Positions 23,186 through 35,304 of a DNA stretch of 64,000 nt are shown one piece after another. Below the pieces are notes generated by a model. It ran no database searches. It worked only from the letters and a program-made list of their open reading frames with translations, and was not told the origin of the DNA. Both the position numbers and the translations under genes were made by a program. The DNA is from Diploptera punctata (Eukaryota > Arthropoda > Insecta > Blattodea > Blaberidae): the NCBI GenBank assembly GCA_030220185.1, contig JASPKZ010001601.1:248001-312000 (forward strand). The letters are read 5' to 3'. The stretch's first letter is position 1, and each line of letters starts with the position of its first letter.

Positions 23186-23477
23186 AGCCTGTAATGGAAA
23201 TTTCACCTAATAATGAACACACGTAACAGTAAAAAATTGGATATAAAAATTTGGGTAAAAAGAACTGGAAACAATGTTGTTAGATGGGCCGTACAAGCTG
23301 CCCGAGGGTATTTATAACACCACCATGGAGACAGAACAGAGTACAAGCACATTGTGATCTGGCAGGGATAATCAAATATTTGTACAGAGGTCGGAGCATG
23401 GCGCCTCCCGCGCATACATGTTAACTCCTCCACGTGTATCTAAAACCATCAATTCCATTTTCACTCCTCAATATTGC

Positions 23478-24296
23478 AAGCTTCTTTACTAACTCACTGG
23501 TACTATCAAACCCGTAGGTACATGGACGCACGGGCATAAGCTCTCCATACAACCCTATTCTGAGATGTTTTCCAATCATCCCCTGTAAATCTACTTCCCT
23601 CAAATCATAGTTAATGTTGTTCTCCCATCTCATTCTACCAACTGGGCGTTTTCCCTCTGGTTTTCCTACAAGAAGCTTCCATGCACGTCTTTCATTCCCC
23701 ATACGTGCAACATGTCCTGCCCACCGCAGTCTACGAGACTTAACTGTTCTTATTATATCTAAAGTAAGGTAAAGTGATCCCACAACAGGCCCGGAGGCCC
23801 TTGGGGTAGTAGGAGGTTAAGGCTCCCACTTCTTCTAGACAATCGGCAGTTTATGTCAGTCGGGTTGTCAGCCCTGCGTGACGGCCGCCTTTACCCCCAG
23901 AACAAGCGTCTGGTACTCATTTCCGTTAGAGGCTGAGTCTACCCCAGGGCCATAGTGCCGCCAGAGGGTTTGGGTCAGTTTAAAAATCCTTACCCCAACG
24001 GGACTTGAACCCTCGACCCTCCGGCTTGTAGCTCAGTGCCTTAACCACTACGCTACGTTTGCTTCCTATAAAGACCATGTAGTTCACTGTTAAGTAGTCT
24101 TCTCCATTCACGTGTCTGTTCATCTCCCTTTGGTCCAAAATTTTTCCGAAGTACTTTATTCTCAAAAACTCATAATCTCCTTTCCTCTCTTAAAGTAAGA
24201 GTCCATGTTTCGCACCCATATAATATAACTGGTAGAATAATAGTTTTATATATTTTCAGTTTAAAGTTTTTTTGAAAGGAGTTGGGACATCAACAG
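23478..24296 (-). mobile_element. RTE-1 copy interrupted by SINE-B
   Basis: The minus-strand frame at 23421-23783 reads IIRTVKSRRLRWAGHVARMG and KPEGKRPVGRMRWENN, with a two-codon deletion relative to other copies. The more N-terminal part continues at 24058-24296. The interruption is SINE-B at 23761-24057. Confidence 0.85.
23761..24057 (-). mobile_element. SINE-B, nearly complete
   Basis: Nearly identical to 12635-12945, with B box GGTTCAAGTCC on the minus strand. I could not find a clean target duplication at the RTE-1 junctions. Confidence 0.85.
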
Positions 24297-24444
24297 TCTC
24301 ATTATGTAACGGAATTTTTCAACGCGATTTTCACCCATTTAAAATCATTGGATCGACTTGAAACTTTGTATACTGGTAAAGGACCAATGACAGTACAATA
24401 ATTTTATCTTATTCTGTAAAATATTAAAACTAAAAAGAAATAAT

Positions 24445-24720
24445 CATTTAAAAAACTAAAAGAACACGCTTTATTAGAAAACTAAAAAATGAAAAATAAT
24501 TTTAATTTCCAACACGCTTGGGATAAAATTAAACTGGTCAACAAAAACATCACCTCCAACACACCTAGAATAAAACTAGAGTTATCTACAAAACATAATT
24601 TTATCATCAACAGCATGGGTTGCTTTTTATGTTTTTTACCTTTTCTTCTTAGAGACTTTACTTTTACCAATATCTGTTTATTATCAAACATATTAATTGT
24701 AATAGAGCCGGTAAGTCAGT
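24445..24720 (+). repeat. Foldback element FB-B, one-arm copy
   Basis: It matches one arm and the spacer of the two-arm copy at 39545-39965 ('ccaacacgcttgggataaaa' and 'ccaatatctgtttattatca'). No coding capacity. Confidence 0.7.
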
Positions 24721-24807
24721 TAGTTCATTTTTTTTAATTATAACTAATTCCGTAACCTACCATTAGTTTCAAATAGACATATTTAATTTGTAAAAAAAAA
24801 AAAAAAA

Positions 24808-25045
24808 GGAACACCGATATCTTAAAAGAATTGAAGACTACGCCAATTTTGGAATATATTAAACAGTACCAACTAAATTGGAAACACCATCTTGAAAGAA
24901 TGAGTTCAAATCGGATCCCCAAAGCTGTTTATAATTATATACCAAGAGGACGAAGATCTCTGGGCCGTCCTATGAAACGCTGGAAGGAAAATTTTCTATA
25001 GGATCGTAACAGGCCTTGGCCTAATACTTGGAAGGAAGAAGAAGA
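24808..25045 (+). mobile_element. RTE-2 3' end with (GAA)n tail
   Basis: A 5'-truncated copy starting at 'ggaacaccgatatctt', nearly identical to 21424-21560 and continuing to the true terminus 'ctaatacttggaaggaagaa' and a GAA tail. It is preceded by an A15 run. Confidence 0.88.
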
Positions 25046-25715
25046 AGAGAAAAAAAGTAGTATAAAACTGGCATGTGATCCGCGGGCCAGGAGTTGCACG
25101 ACACCATTTTAAGAATAAGTTATTCTATTGTTGAAGATACTATCACTTTTATTTGAAGAAACAACACGAGAACAAAATTACAAAACACGACTCTGTTCCA
25201 AGTCTAAAAGTCGCTAACAATGCTCATTTATATTGTTGACTGAAGAGTCATGGCCGACCATAACATTTTACATTTGTAATTCTAAAATTGGCTTCATAAA
25301 TGCGTACGATTAAATGAGACAAGAAAGAATATGAGATAAGGCAGTGGAATTCGTGATGAAAGCGTCATGATGAAGGGGGGAGGGAGGGTTAAACAATAAA
25401 AAATGCTGACGCACACGAATGTCGCGAAGGTGCGTGCGCTTCTGGCACGCATTGAAGGCAGCTTCTTGCTATTTTAGCCAGCTAATAGTCTGCAGGCTTG
25501 CCAAATACCTGCGCCAATGCGACAAACTTTTTGTTCTTAAATTCGTCTTCTCAGTAAACCAAATGAGCCACATAAAACATTTGCAATACAGTCATTATTT
25601 CTAAAGGCCAACTATTTTGGTTTTAGCGTTTTCAACAGGACAACGTATATGGCATCTTGTCTTCGCCATTGTTATGTAGTGTTCCCCAACTTTCGTACGA
25701 ACTCTGATTTCATTT
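25046..25715. other. non-coding stretch
   Basis: No repeats matched elsewhere in the window and no recognisable coding sequence. Probably intron. Confidence 0.45.
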
Positions 25716-26463
25716 TAGCTGACTATTTAACTCATGCCCTAAATGGGAGTCAATGACCAATCACATTTCAATGATTTATTATTTACAACAAATCTCAGTC
25801 GTGTTTCGCCTAAAATTTACCAATTGAAGTTTATCATAAGTAATGCCACGAGTGATTTCCAAATTATCGATAAATTCACGACTCACGAAGTGAGGAGTGA
25901 ATTTATCTATAGAATTTGGAAATCAAGAGTGGCATTTGTTAGGACTATTTAACTAATAGAATTAAGCTGTTTACTCACAAATCATTGTTTAACTATAGTT
26001 ATTTTAAAATATTTATATATTTAATGTAAACGGCGATGTTTGAAAACAAATCAGAAATGTGAGGTTATGTTAATTCACTGCTCCTTGATCATATTATTTA
26101 TTGCCAAATAAGATCGCAATATTGTAAGAGTGCACCCAAGTGGATAAATAATGAAACACATCAAACTATATATCATAATCAACATTATGGGTTATTCATT
26201 TATTTTTTGGTAAATAACTCAGTAAAATCAAGGAATCTTTTCGTTATTTGCTATATTCAATGTATTTGCTGGAGAAAAATAATGCTTTGACCTGTTCAGA
26301 ACATTAAAAAAGAGGAGCTTTCTTTATAACAAAAGCAGGAGCTGATAAAGATAAATCGATAAAGAGCGATGTGAAACACGACTGTCATTGGTTGTAAAGC
26401 AACATTCATCGAAACGTGATTGGTCATTGACTAGCATTTGTGGCATGAGTTAAATAGTCATAA
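25716..26463 (+). mobile_element. M730 copy 2, with an inverted end fragment attached
   Basis: Positions 25723-25829 are the right end of M730 in minus orientation. At the shared string 'tatcataa' it switches to a plus-strand copy that runs to 26463 and includes the full terminal hairpin (25842-25941). The join at microhomology suggests recombination between copies. Confidence 0.8.
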
Positions 26464-27035
26464 TAAAGAAATTAACTCCCTTTTAACATTCTGAATAGGT
26501 CATAGCATTATTTTGCAGTGACTGACTCTCCAAGAAATACGGCTACCAGATTGTATATATAGTGCATGCATGTCAGCAGAAAGCGCATTCGGGAGATAAT
26601 ATAAAATCATTTGTAACAATTTATTAACCAAAAAAAAACACTGTTTGCACTTTAAACGAATTATTTTCTAGGAAATGACGTTGCAGAAAAATATAATTGA
26701 CATATTTACATCATAGGACATCAAATTAATTAATACCTATAACGTTGGTTATAAATTTCTCCGCTAGGGTGCATTCTTACAATAGGCCTATAACCATCCT
26801 TTGGCAATAATAATATTATGATCTGGTTGCAGTGATGAACAAATGAAGGAAATGAAGCGCACCAACCAATCGTTTGTCATTTGTTTTCAAACATCGCCGT
26901 TTACATTAAATATATAAATATTTAAAAATAATTATAGTTAAATAATGATTTGTGAGTAAACAGCTTAATTTTATTCGTTAAATAGTCCTAACAAATGCCA
27001 CTCTTGAAATTCAAATTCTCTGAATGGGGAACGGA
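26464..27035 (-). mobile_element. M730 copy 3
   Basis: A minus-orientation copy lacking its outer 100 bp. It includes 'aatacggctaccagattgta' and 'acatcgccgtttacattaaa'. Its hairpin region is degenerate (ctcttgaaattcaaattctc). Confidence 0.8.
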
Positions 27036-27045
27036 ACATCGTGGT

Positions 27046-27716
27046 GTTATTTATGGCTGTTAACTGCGTGCCCCAAATGAGAGTCACAAAAACGACCAAT
27101 CACGTTTCAATGAATTGTGTTTTACAGCCAAAAACAGTCCGTGTTTCAACACACTCGAGATGGATAGACTCCTGTTTAAGAAAAATAAAGAGCGCTCCGC
27201 CTTTTTAATATTATGAACTAGGCAGAGCAGTATTTTGCAGTGATTGACTCTCCAACACATACGTTGAATGTAGCAAATAATTAAACACATTCCTTCGAAC
27301 TACACATGTGATAATTGTGTGTGCAATAATTGTGGTTTTAAATAATGATTCCAGTGAGTTGTTTGTTTTCCTAAAAAAATTAATTAGATAAACCTATAAT
27401 GTTGGTTTTAATATACAGATTTTGATGTGTTTTAATTTTTTCTCCACTAGGATGCATTCTTACATATTGCGATCCTATTTTGGCAATAAATAATATGATC
27501 AAGTTGCAGTGGATGAACAATTGAAACATACCCAAACATTTGCCATTTGTTTTCAAAATACACCGTTTACATTAAATATATAAATATTTTAAAATAACTA
27601 TATTTAAATAATGATTTGTGAGTAAACAGCTTAATTTTATTCGTTAAATAGTCCTAACAAATGCTACTCTTGATTTCCAAATCCTCTAGATAAATTGGGA
27701 ATCACTCGTGGCGCCA
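27046..27716 (-). mobile_element. M730 copy 4
   Basis: A diverged minus copy with an internal deletion. The hairpin at 27660-27716 has lost one stem half. Confidence 0.75.
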
Positions 27717-28245
27717 TCTAACGTATAAAAATGAACGTTTGTTTGTTTGTTCGTACTTTATGCGCGGCCAAACCGTTCGTCCGGGCATTTTGCAAAATGT
27801 TCAGTAGTTTCCCGGGATGAACATAGGCTATAAGATACTAGTAATCTCAACCCCTTCACCCCTAAAAATCACCCTTTGTAGTGAAAGGTAAAAAAAAAAG
27901 TAGCTTTTTGTACGCTTAAATGGCTTAAGCTGGCTAAACCATAACAAACACACTAAATTAATGCACACAGAATGGAATATCTCAAAAATAAAATAAAAAT
28001 TCTAAAAAATGTCCGCGACAGCACATGTTTATCTGTTACGGATAACTTACAATAACCACTTTTGTCTTTCATTGATGCCAAGAAGATCGGGATAAGTAGA
28101 TTCCCGGGCAAGCGTAGCATCGCACGGAGGGTATTTTTTATAACAAATTTTGTGTTTCAGTTAATTGATGCCAAGTCCATCGGAATACGTAAGATTGCCC
28201 GGACAACGCCGGTTTAATCAGCACGTATCTAAAAATAATTCCTCT
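27716..28245 (+). repeat. Dispersed repeat H
   Basis: It shares 'tcgtactttatgcgcggcc', 'ttgcaaaatgttcag' and 'cattgatgccaagaagatcg' with 49135-50000, and its first part inverted at 31100-31165. Non-coding in all copies; class unknown. Confidence 0.65.
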
Positions 28246-28394
28246 ATGGCTTCACTTAAGGTGATTTTCTGGATATTAAATTGTAATTTTACTATTTGGA
28301 TTGTATGAAAGGTAAGTTGAAAATATAATTAATTAGTTTATTGTTGTTGTAGCTGCAGTCACGAAAACAGCCATTTACATGTTGAATCAATTAG

Positions 28395-29060
28395 GACTCT
28401 ATTATAATCTCAGAGTCTCAACCTCAAAAACTAAAAGTAGGGCTTTTCAGGGCAAAGTGCCAGTCAGAACACAAATAGTAATCAATGATGAAATAATATA
28501 ACAGATAGCACACTTTAACTTTATCTTGGTTCAGATATAACATATAGGCTATTATTGGGATATACATAAATAAATTAAAAAAATTAACCGATAAAATTAT
28601 TGTGTGGCACCATAAGAAGAACCCTCCTAAACACTACGAAGAGAAACTCAGCTCAGGTTTTATAAAAAGTAGGGCTGTTCCTGTTCTTTTATATGGATCT
28701 GAATCTTTGGGTACTTACAAAAAAAAGATATCTCGCACATTGAAGCCGCTGAAATGAAATTGTTAAGATCCGTAAAAGTCTGTAAACGCATTGGATAGTT
28801 TAAACACAATGAATCAATAAGAACATAACTGTTAGATACTAACTCGAAATTTCAATTCTCGATAAACTAGAAGATCACAAATACCAATGGAAAGAACATT
28901 TAGACAAAATGGACAATTACATAATTACACAAAAAGATCAACACCTACAACCACATGGAAAAATCTATTTGAGACGGCCTGTAAAACGATGGACTTGAGA
29001 CCGGAACAGGTTCGCATTGACCTAATCCTGGAAATGCAGAAGAAGAAGAGAAGAAGAAGG
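28395..29060 (+). mobile_element. RTE-8 non-LTR retrotransposon fragment
   Basis: Degenerate translation includes VPVRTQIVINDEII, AVPVLLYGSES and DKLEDHKYQWKEHLDKMDNY, then a terminus 'cattgacctaatcctggaaa' and a GAAGAA-rich tail. It has several frameshifts. Confidence 0.75.
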
Positions 29061-29105
29061 AGGTGTCAAGGTGTATCTGTTTATTATACTTCTTTTTTAT
29101 AATAT

Positions 29106-29580
29106 GTGCAACAACCAGTTATATTATATGGGTGCAAAATATGGACTCTTTCTTCAAGGGAGGACAGGAGATTACAATTATTTGATAATAACGTTCTTAG
29201 GAAAAATTTTTGACGCAAGATAGAAGGAACAGACAGGTTAGTGGATAAGACTACATAACAATTAACTACATGGTCGTTATATATAGGAAGCCGGATTATA
29301 CTAAGAACAGTTAAGTCCTCGTAGACTGCGATGGGCAGGACATGTTGCGCGTATGGGGAATGAAAGACGTGCATGGAAGCTTCTTGTAGGAAAACCAGAG
29401 GGAAAACGCACAGTTCGTAGACAAAGAATGAGGTGGGAGAATAACTAACTATGATTTGAGGGAAGTAGATTATACAGGGAATGATTGGAAAATATTAGCT
29501 CAGGGCAGGGATGTATGGAGAGCTTATGTCCGCACGGCCATGAACCTACGGGTTCGATAGTGCCAGTGAGTAAGTAAGTA
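29106..29580 (+). mobile_element. RTE-1 3' end
   Basis: It begins at 'ccagttatattatatgggtg' and ends at the family terminus with a short GTAA tail. Many small indels. Confidence 0.85.
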
Positions 29581-29584
29581 TGCA

Positions 29585-30130
29585 TTTTAATTAAGTAAAA
29601 AATAAAATAATAAGCTAATACCATATCATAGAAACAAAATAGCAGGAATAAATAAAGGGCAATATCGACATTCTCTTTAATTAGCATAGAGTGATATTAT
29701 GCATTTATCAATTGTGGATTAATTACTAAGCTATGCGTATGATTAAACAGTTTCCAATAATGAATGACAGTGGTAACTTCCATTTTGTGTGACTCTGGAG
29801 TTTTCATTAGGCCTAACTGCAACATTCAAATTACAGGATCTCGCAAACGTAGATTTAATTACATTAAACTGAGATGAAAGCAGATTTCAAAACGAAACAC
29901 GACATCAGTTTAACTAATTTATAATTCGAGCAGGTTTTTCTCCTCCTCTCATTTAACAGCTTCGTCAAAACAAGAGTAAAATGAAATAAACTAAATGAAA
30001 ACGTTGCATGTGTAAGTAAAATTGATGTAACTTCCACCGCAAACAAAGCATCCATTCGCTGGAGTTTTATAAAATACGTATAACCGCCAATAAAAATGCT
30101 AGAAGAATTCAATTTAATGTTTGAAATGGA
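29585..30130. other. non-coding stretch
   Basis: Nothing recognised. Confidence 0.45.
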
Positions 30131-30131
30131 A

Positions 30132-30852
30132 TAATCATAAGAAATGCCACGAGTGATTTCCAAATTCTCTAGATAAATTCACTCCTCACTTCGTGAGTCA
30201 ATTTCGAAATCACTTGTTAGGACTATTTAACGAACAAAATTAAGCTGTTTGCTCATAAATCATTATTTAAATATAGTTATTTTAAAATATTTATATATTT
30301 AATGTAAACGGCGATGTTTGAAAACAAATGAGAAACGATTGGTACGCTTCTTTTGTTGATCAATGCAACCAGATCATATTATTTATTGTCAAACGAACGC
30401 GATATTGTTAGAATGCACTCTAGTGGAGAAAAAATGAAACACATCAAACTGTACATTAATTCATTTCTTATGTCCTATGATGTAAATACAATTATTTTAC
30501 TAGAATGTTATTACTTGGAAAAAAAATACATTTAAGAAAATGCAAACAGTGGTTTCTTTTTTTTTGTGGTATAATCAATTGCTAGAAATATTTTTATATT
30601 AACTCTCGCATGCGCTATGTGTTGACATTCATGCACTATATATACAATCTGGTAACCGTATTTCTTGGAGAATCAGTCACTGCAAAATAATGTTACGACC
30701 TCTTTAGAATGTTAAAAAGGAGGTGCATTCTTTATTATGATAAACTTTAGTTGGTAAATTCTAGGCGAAACACGACTGTGATTGGCTGTAAATAAAAATC
30801 ACTGAAATGTGATTGGTCATTGACTCCCATTGGGGCATGAGTTAAATAGTAA
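30132..30852 (+). mobile_element. M730 copy 5, with inverted hairpin centre
   Basis: Near full length. The left end (gccacgagtgatttccaaatt) is standard, but the next 33 bp (ctctagataaattcactcct onward) are the reverse complement of the usual hairpin centre, and the far stem is shortened. The rest aligns with copy 60557-61286. Confidence 0.85.
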
Positions 30853-31099
30853 TTCCTAAGGACCACAAAATCAGACCACTTAACTCCAGTATTTCAAGTG
30901 TTGTCTTGGATCCGATTGAAAGACAGCCGGAAGATACACAACACTTTGTCTACCTCATCACCTCTTTATATTTCTACTCGCTTCGATTCGCTATCCTCCC
31001 ACCATAACTTAAACACATGATCAAGAGAAGATGTAATTCTAACTGCTCTTCTATATGGAACATCCCGGGAATCTCCTCAACATTTTGTAAAAATCACCA

Positions 31100-31165
31100 C
31101 CACAATCGGATCAACGGTATGGCCGCGCATAAAGTACAAACAAACAAACCAACAAACAAACATTA
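31100..31165 (-). repeat. Repeat H, 5' fragment
   Basis: The reverse of the H start: 'ggccgcgcataaagtac' followed by AAAC repeats. Confidence 0.55.
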
Positions 31166-32159
31166 ATTTTTAATAATAGGAAAAGTGCATTAGTTTATGT
31201 CTCTGCTGTAAACCAGCAACGATTGTGTTCTCTTTAAACAGACGCTGAAATGATATCATCGACACGGTTTTATCAGAGAGCTTACACACGCAGTCACTTG
31301 ATAGTTTAATTTTTTGCAGAGTTTGTGGTGATATCCATGCACTGCCAGTCTTATTATTGTAATGCGTATCTTGTTGTCTGGTCCAGTCCAGTCTCCATTG
31401 ATCATTGCATCAGTTGCGTAAAAATCGTCTGGTATTTCTTTTCTCTCCTTTTGTCTTATATCCTTCAATGTAGTTTCCTGTTTAGTAGCTGGTAGCAGGA
31501 ATTTTGTGCGTAGATCTTCCACGAGGAAAGTTTCCCGTGCTAATTCAAGTCTAGACATAGTAGAAATAATGACAGCGTATAGAGGAAGGGTTTTTTACAT
31601 TCATAACTGGAATATGTTATACAACAACCGGCTAAGCGAAATTTTTAAAAATATCGAGATTTTTGTGGCATATGTTGCACTGACTTATGGAATAAGTGCA
31701 CTCACACATTTAGCGGCAACTCTTTAAATATAGGCATATTATTAAAAAAATGTAAACGCCATCAGTCCTATCAGAAATTCTATGTTTTGCAACAAACGGC
31801 TATGTAACCAGAACTTCATAATGCTAATCTAAATTTTGCATCATGCAGCTAAACGACAAACGTTCCCGCATTTAGATTTTTTTATGCATAACTGCAAACA
31901 ACCAAAATAAATTGCAATATCCAGTGTTGTTAGTTTGTCGATACAAACAAATAGTGGAGATTGACCAAACTTTAAACGTATTTTTCTGAAACGTACATAA
32001 TAGCGGATAGCCGTTTGATGCATAACGCCGTCCAACTGTGCCAGAGTTCCCGAGATATCAAAACTCTCTTTTTTCATTAAGGGCTGTTCTATTGCATGTT
32101 GTACTTACATTAAACAGTTTTATGTGAATGGAGTAACATGTAATTGGTATGAAAGTAAA
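31166..32159. other. stretch with unrecognised ORFs
   Basis: A 100-codon minus ORF (31256-31558) and a 78-codon minus ORF (31841-32077) are longer than most non-repeat ORFs here. Neither shows a family I recognise. They may be relics of an unknown element. Confidence 0.35.
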
Positions 32160-32164
32160 AATTA

Positions 32165-32300
32165 TTTCAAACTAGGTAAGTCTGGATACTGGTAGACTTA
32201 GCCTATGTCAATTTCTTTTGCCTCTAATCCCGAGGATCGTGGGTTCAGACCCGTATGAAGTTGATAGATTTTTAGGATGGTAAAAGCCAACAGATGAGTT
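32165..32300 (+). mobile_element. possible tRNA-related SINE fragment
   Basis: A B-box-like GGGTTCAGACC near 32242 lies about 50 bp after an A-box-like stretch, with a stem CCTC/GAGG in between. Only one copy is in the window, so this is a weak call. Confidence 0.35.
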
Positions 32301-32399
32301 CTTCGGGAGGGTTTTTTAGCCGCAGGTCCTCAGTCTGATGAGTTTACGACCGTAAAAGAACATCAAGTCTAAATTAGAGTTTCTGAATAAAATTAAGCG

Positions 32400-32664
32400 A
32401 TTTTTCACACCCAAATAATATCTTAGCTGCATATCACAACATAGTCTCTTACTTAATATACCACAACATAGGACATCACATCACTCCATGTCATATACTA
32501 TCTTCACTTCTCGCAACTGGAATTCCCTACCACAAGAAATAAGGGGCTGCCGGACATTGGCAACTTTTAAAAGAAATCTAAATTTATATTTGCTCTAAAC
32601 TCGACTTCATCATTACCCAGTGTAAGATATATATATTAATTGGTGTTTCCCGTATAATGTATCA

Positions 32665-32696
<32 letters not shown>

Positions 32697-32890
32697 GTTA
32701 TTACCCTATAAAATGTTGTTTGTACATGAAATTTACATTGCTACATTTATTGTATCTTTAACTGTTTATAATTAGTATAGTGTATATCTATATTTGTCAA
32801 ATATTTATTTGTATTTGTGGTGGTTGAGTGGAAGAGAGGGCCTTATGGCCTTAACTCTGCCAGAATAAATAAAGTATTATTATTATTAGG
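32400..32890 (+). mobile_element. Jockey/CR1-like LINE C-terminus and 3' UTR
   Basis: Translates near 32515-32590 to WNSLPQEIRGCRTLATFKRN, a typical C-terminal motif of this LINE group. The 3' UTR with a (TTA)n block (32664-32697) and the shared terminus 'ccttatggccttaactctgc' follow. Confidence 0.8.
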
Positions 32891-33461
32891 TGTCCCTTTC
32901 AACCGATGAGCTAATCGCTTCTCACTCTGTGGCATCCGTAGGGAAATAAGTATAACTAAATTTGTTTTGTTAAGTAATTCTTCACGTGTGGAGATGCAGG
33001 TATAGACAGAAGTTAAAGTTTGAGTGTTGAATATATGGAAAAAGAGTTAAAGAAGTCTGTCATTGTGCGAACATTTACGATTGCCCGTGTCACATCTACA
33101 TGAAATAATATAATAATATATGAAGTATTTTAAATAACAATAGGTAGGACCATACTAACAAGTTGTGAGAAGCAGCTGCCACATGAATGGTCCAACATAT
33201 GACGTGCTGATCGATCTTATAGCGGACTCCCACACACTGGACGCATGCCCGAGCGTGCGTTCCACCCAGCAAGTGCTGCCATCTCTCGTAATATACTAAA
33301 CTACAATCAAGCTCCGCATGAGCCCAATCCAAAATTATGAATAAAATACAAGTACAAAAATAACCCTATTCTATCCTTTTAAAAGAAAATAATCTTGCAT
33401 TAAAAAAAAAAGAAAAATTTTTTTTTCAAAAATACAAAACATACAAAAATAAATTATCATA
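32891..33461. other. non-coding stretch
   Basis: A 78-codon minus ORF (33096-33332) has no recognised domain. A/T homopolymers lie near 33400. Confidence 0.4.
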
Positions 33462-33895
33462 AGTAATGCCACGAGTGATTTACAAATTATTGATAAATTC
33501 ACGACTCACCAAGCAAGGAGTGCATTTATCTAGAGAATTTGGAAATCAAGAGTGGCATTTGTTAGGACTATTTAACGAATAAAATTAAGCTGTTTACTAA
33601 CAAATCATTATTTAACTATAGTTATTCTAAAATATTTGTATATTTAATGTAAACGGCGATGTTTGAAAACAAATGTGAAACGATTGGTACACTTCATTTG
33701 CTTCTTTTGTTCTCACTGCAACCAGATCATATTATTTATTGCCAAAGGATCGCTAGTGGAGAAATTTGTAACCAACATTATAGGTATTAATTAATTTCTG
33801 ATGTCCTATGATGTAAATATGTTGATTATATTTTTCTGCAACGTCATTTCCTCGAAAATAATTCGTTTAAGAAAGTGCAAACAGTGTTTTTTTTG
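33462..33895 (+). mobile_element. M730 copy 6, right-truncated
   Basis: Left end and intact-type hairpin (33469-33558), then standard interior to about 33895, where similarity stops. Confidence 0.82.
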
Positions 33896-34124
33896 TTGTA
33901 TAATAATAACAGCAAGACCAGCCAAGAGATGGAAACACAGTGGATGCGCATTCAATACGTCTTCCTCCGAGGAGTGATTTTGGAAATAAACAGGATGAAA
34001 ATCCTACAAATTAAGTTTAGAAGAAAGAAGAAAAGAAGTAGAAGAAATTCTTGTCCATCGCCTCCAGAAATCCATGTCAAGCGCTACAAATTTTATACAA
34101 TAACAAATATGATTATTGTTGTTA

Positions 34125-34133
34125 TTATTATTA

Positions 34134-34172
<39 letters not shown>
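34125..34172. repeat. (TTA)n microsatellite
   Basis: About 15 units. Confidence 0.95.
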
Positions 34173-34176
<4 letters not shown>

Positions 34177-34421
34177 TTACACCAATGTTTAGGTATATTC
34201 TCTGAACAATTCTGAATTTATTGTTTTTATATATTCTGCAGTGTGATCAACTGCACAATTAAAAAAAACGCTATTAAAATAAAACACTAATGAGAAGTTT
34301 AGCCAGCTGGATAAATGGTTCCATACACCACACAGCCCACCTATGTAAGGGAATATCCTATATTCACATTCTTGTAAAGTTCCAGCTGACACGTGTAACA
34401 GGACTGAGCAGCACGTAACTG

Positions 34422-34435
34422 CTGCCATCTACTGG
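34422..34435 (-). promoter_or_regulatory. CTCF-like motif
   Basis: The minus strand reads CCAGTAGATGGCAG, which fits the classical CTCF consensus CCASYAGRKGGCRS at all 14 positions. This is a motif match only; occupancy is unknown. Confidence 0.35.
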
Positions 34436-34719
34436 AAGCTCATATTTATGCCATTTACCAATTAATGTCACGTGGGTTTGTCACCAATGTAATTTACACT
34501 TTTTAAAAGCGCTGTATTTTTAAGACATTTTCAGATAACTTAGATCAGTTACGTGTTTTTAAATAAATTTTTATCGACAATTTGATGTCCTAAGTCACAT
34601 AGCATCAAGGATATTTAGGCACAAGTGTATGTTACAAATATTTATATATATTTAATAATTTAGGCTCTGGTATAATCCATAATAAAATTATATTTTTCGT
34701 ATTATTTATATTAGCTTTT

Positions 34720-35140
34720 GAAAAGAATTTTAAGTACAGAAATGGATGTTTTCATAAGATCAGCTGAAAAATCTAGAATGCGATCAGGGAAATATTATGG
34801 GTGTACAAGAGGAGCTGGCTATCACAGACGTTAAACAAAAGAAAAGAATACAGTGGTATGGTCATGTCAAAAGAATGCCAGAGCAAAGATTGCCTAAACG
34901 TATTATGGAATGGATCCCAATAGAACGGAACAGGTCGCATTGACCTAATCCTGGAAAGGAAGAAAAAGAAGATCCCAATAGAAAGAAGGAAGAAAGGAAG
35001 ACTAGAGAAAACATAGATAGTAGGTGTGCAAGCGGCTATGGTTATCAAAGGATTGGAGGAAGATCAATGGATGGACAGAGAGGAAGGCGTTTGGTTTCCG
35101 GAAATCGGCGGCAGCTGCCATGGTACCGGATGATGATGAT
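34720..35140 (+). mobile_element. RTE-6 fragment with a 45-bp nested insertion
   Basis: Translates in pieces to KKRIQWYGHVKRMPEQRLPK and, after the insertion at 34926-34970, to the (A)RLEEDQWMDREE-like ending near 35050-35080. It is the plus-strand counterpart of 11915-12440. Confidence 0.8.
34926..34970 (+). mobile_element. 45-bp RTE-8 tail insertion with 13-bp target duplication
   Basis: The insert matches the RTE-8 terminus ('cattgacctaatcctggaaa' plus an AG-rich tail; compare 29005-29050). It is bracketed by a perfect GATCCCAATAGAA at 34913-34925 and 34971-34983. Confidence 0.9.
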
Positions 35141-35161
35141 AAACTACTTATTTCCTATAAT

Positions 35162-35236
35162 ATATACATGTGTGTGTGCGTGCGTGCGTGCGTGTGTGTG
35201 CGTGTGTGTGCGTGCGTGTGTGCGTGCGTGCGTGCA
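35162..35236. repeat. (TG/CG)n microsatellite
   Basis: Mixed GTGT and GTGC units over about 75 bp. Confidence 0.9.
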
Positions 35237-35304
35237 TATAGTGATTTGGATTAATTTTTGTTCTTGTGTTGAAACGAAGATTCCATTTCCTCACAGTGTC
35301 TTAT

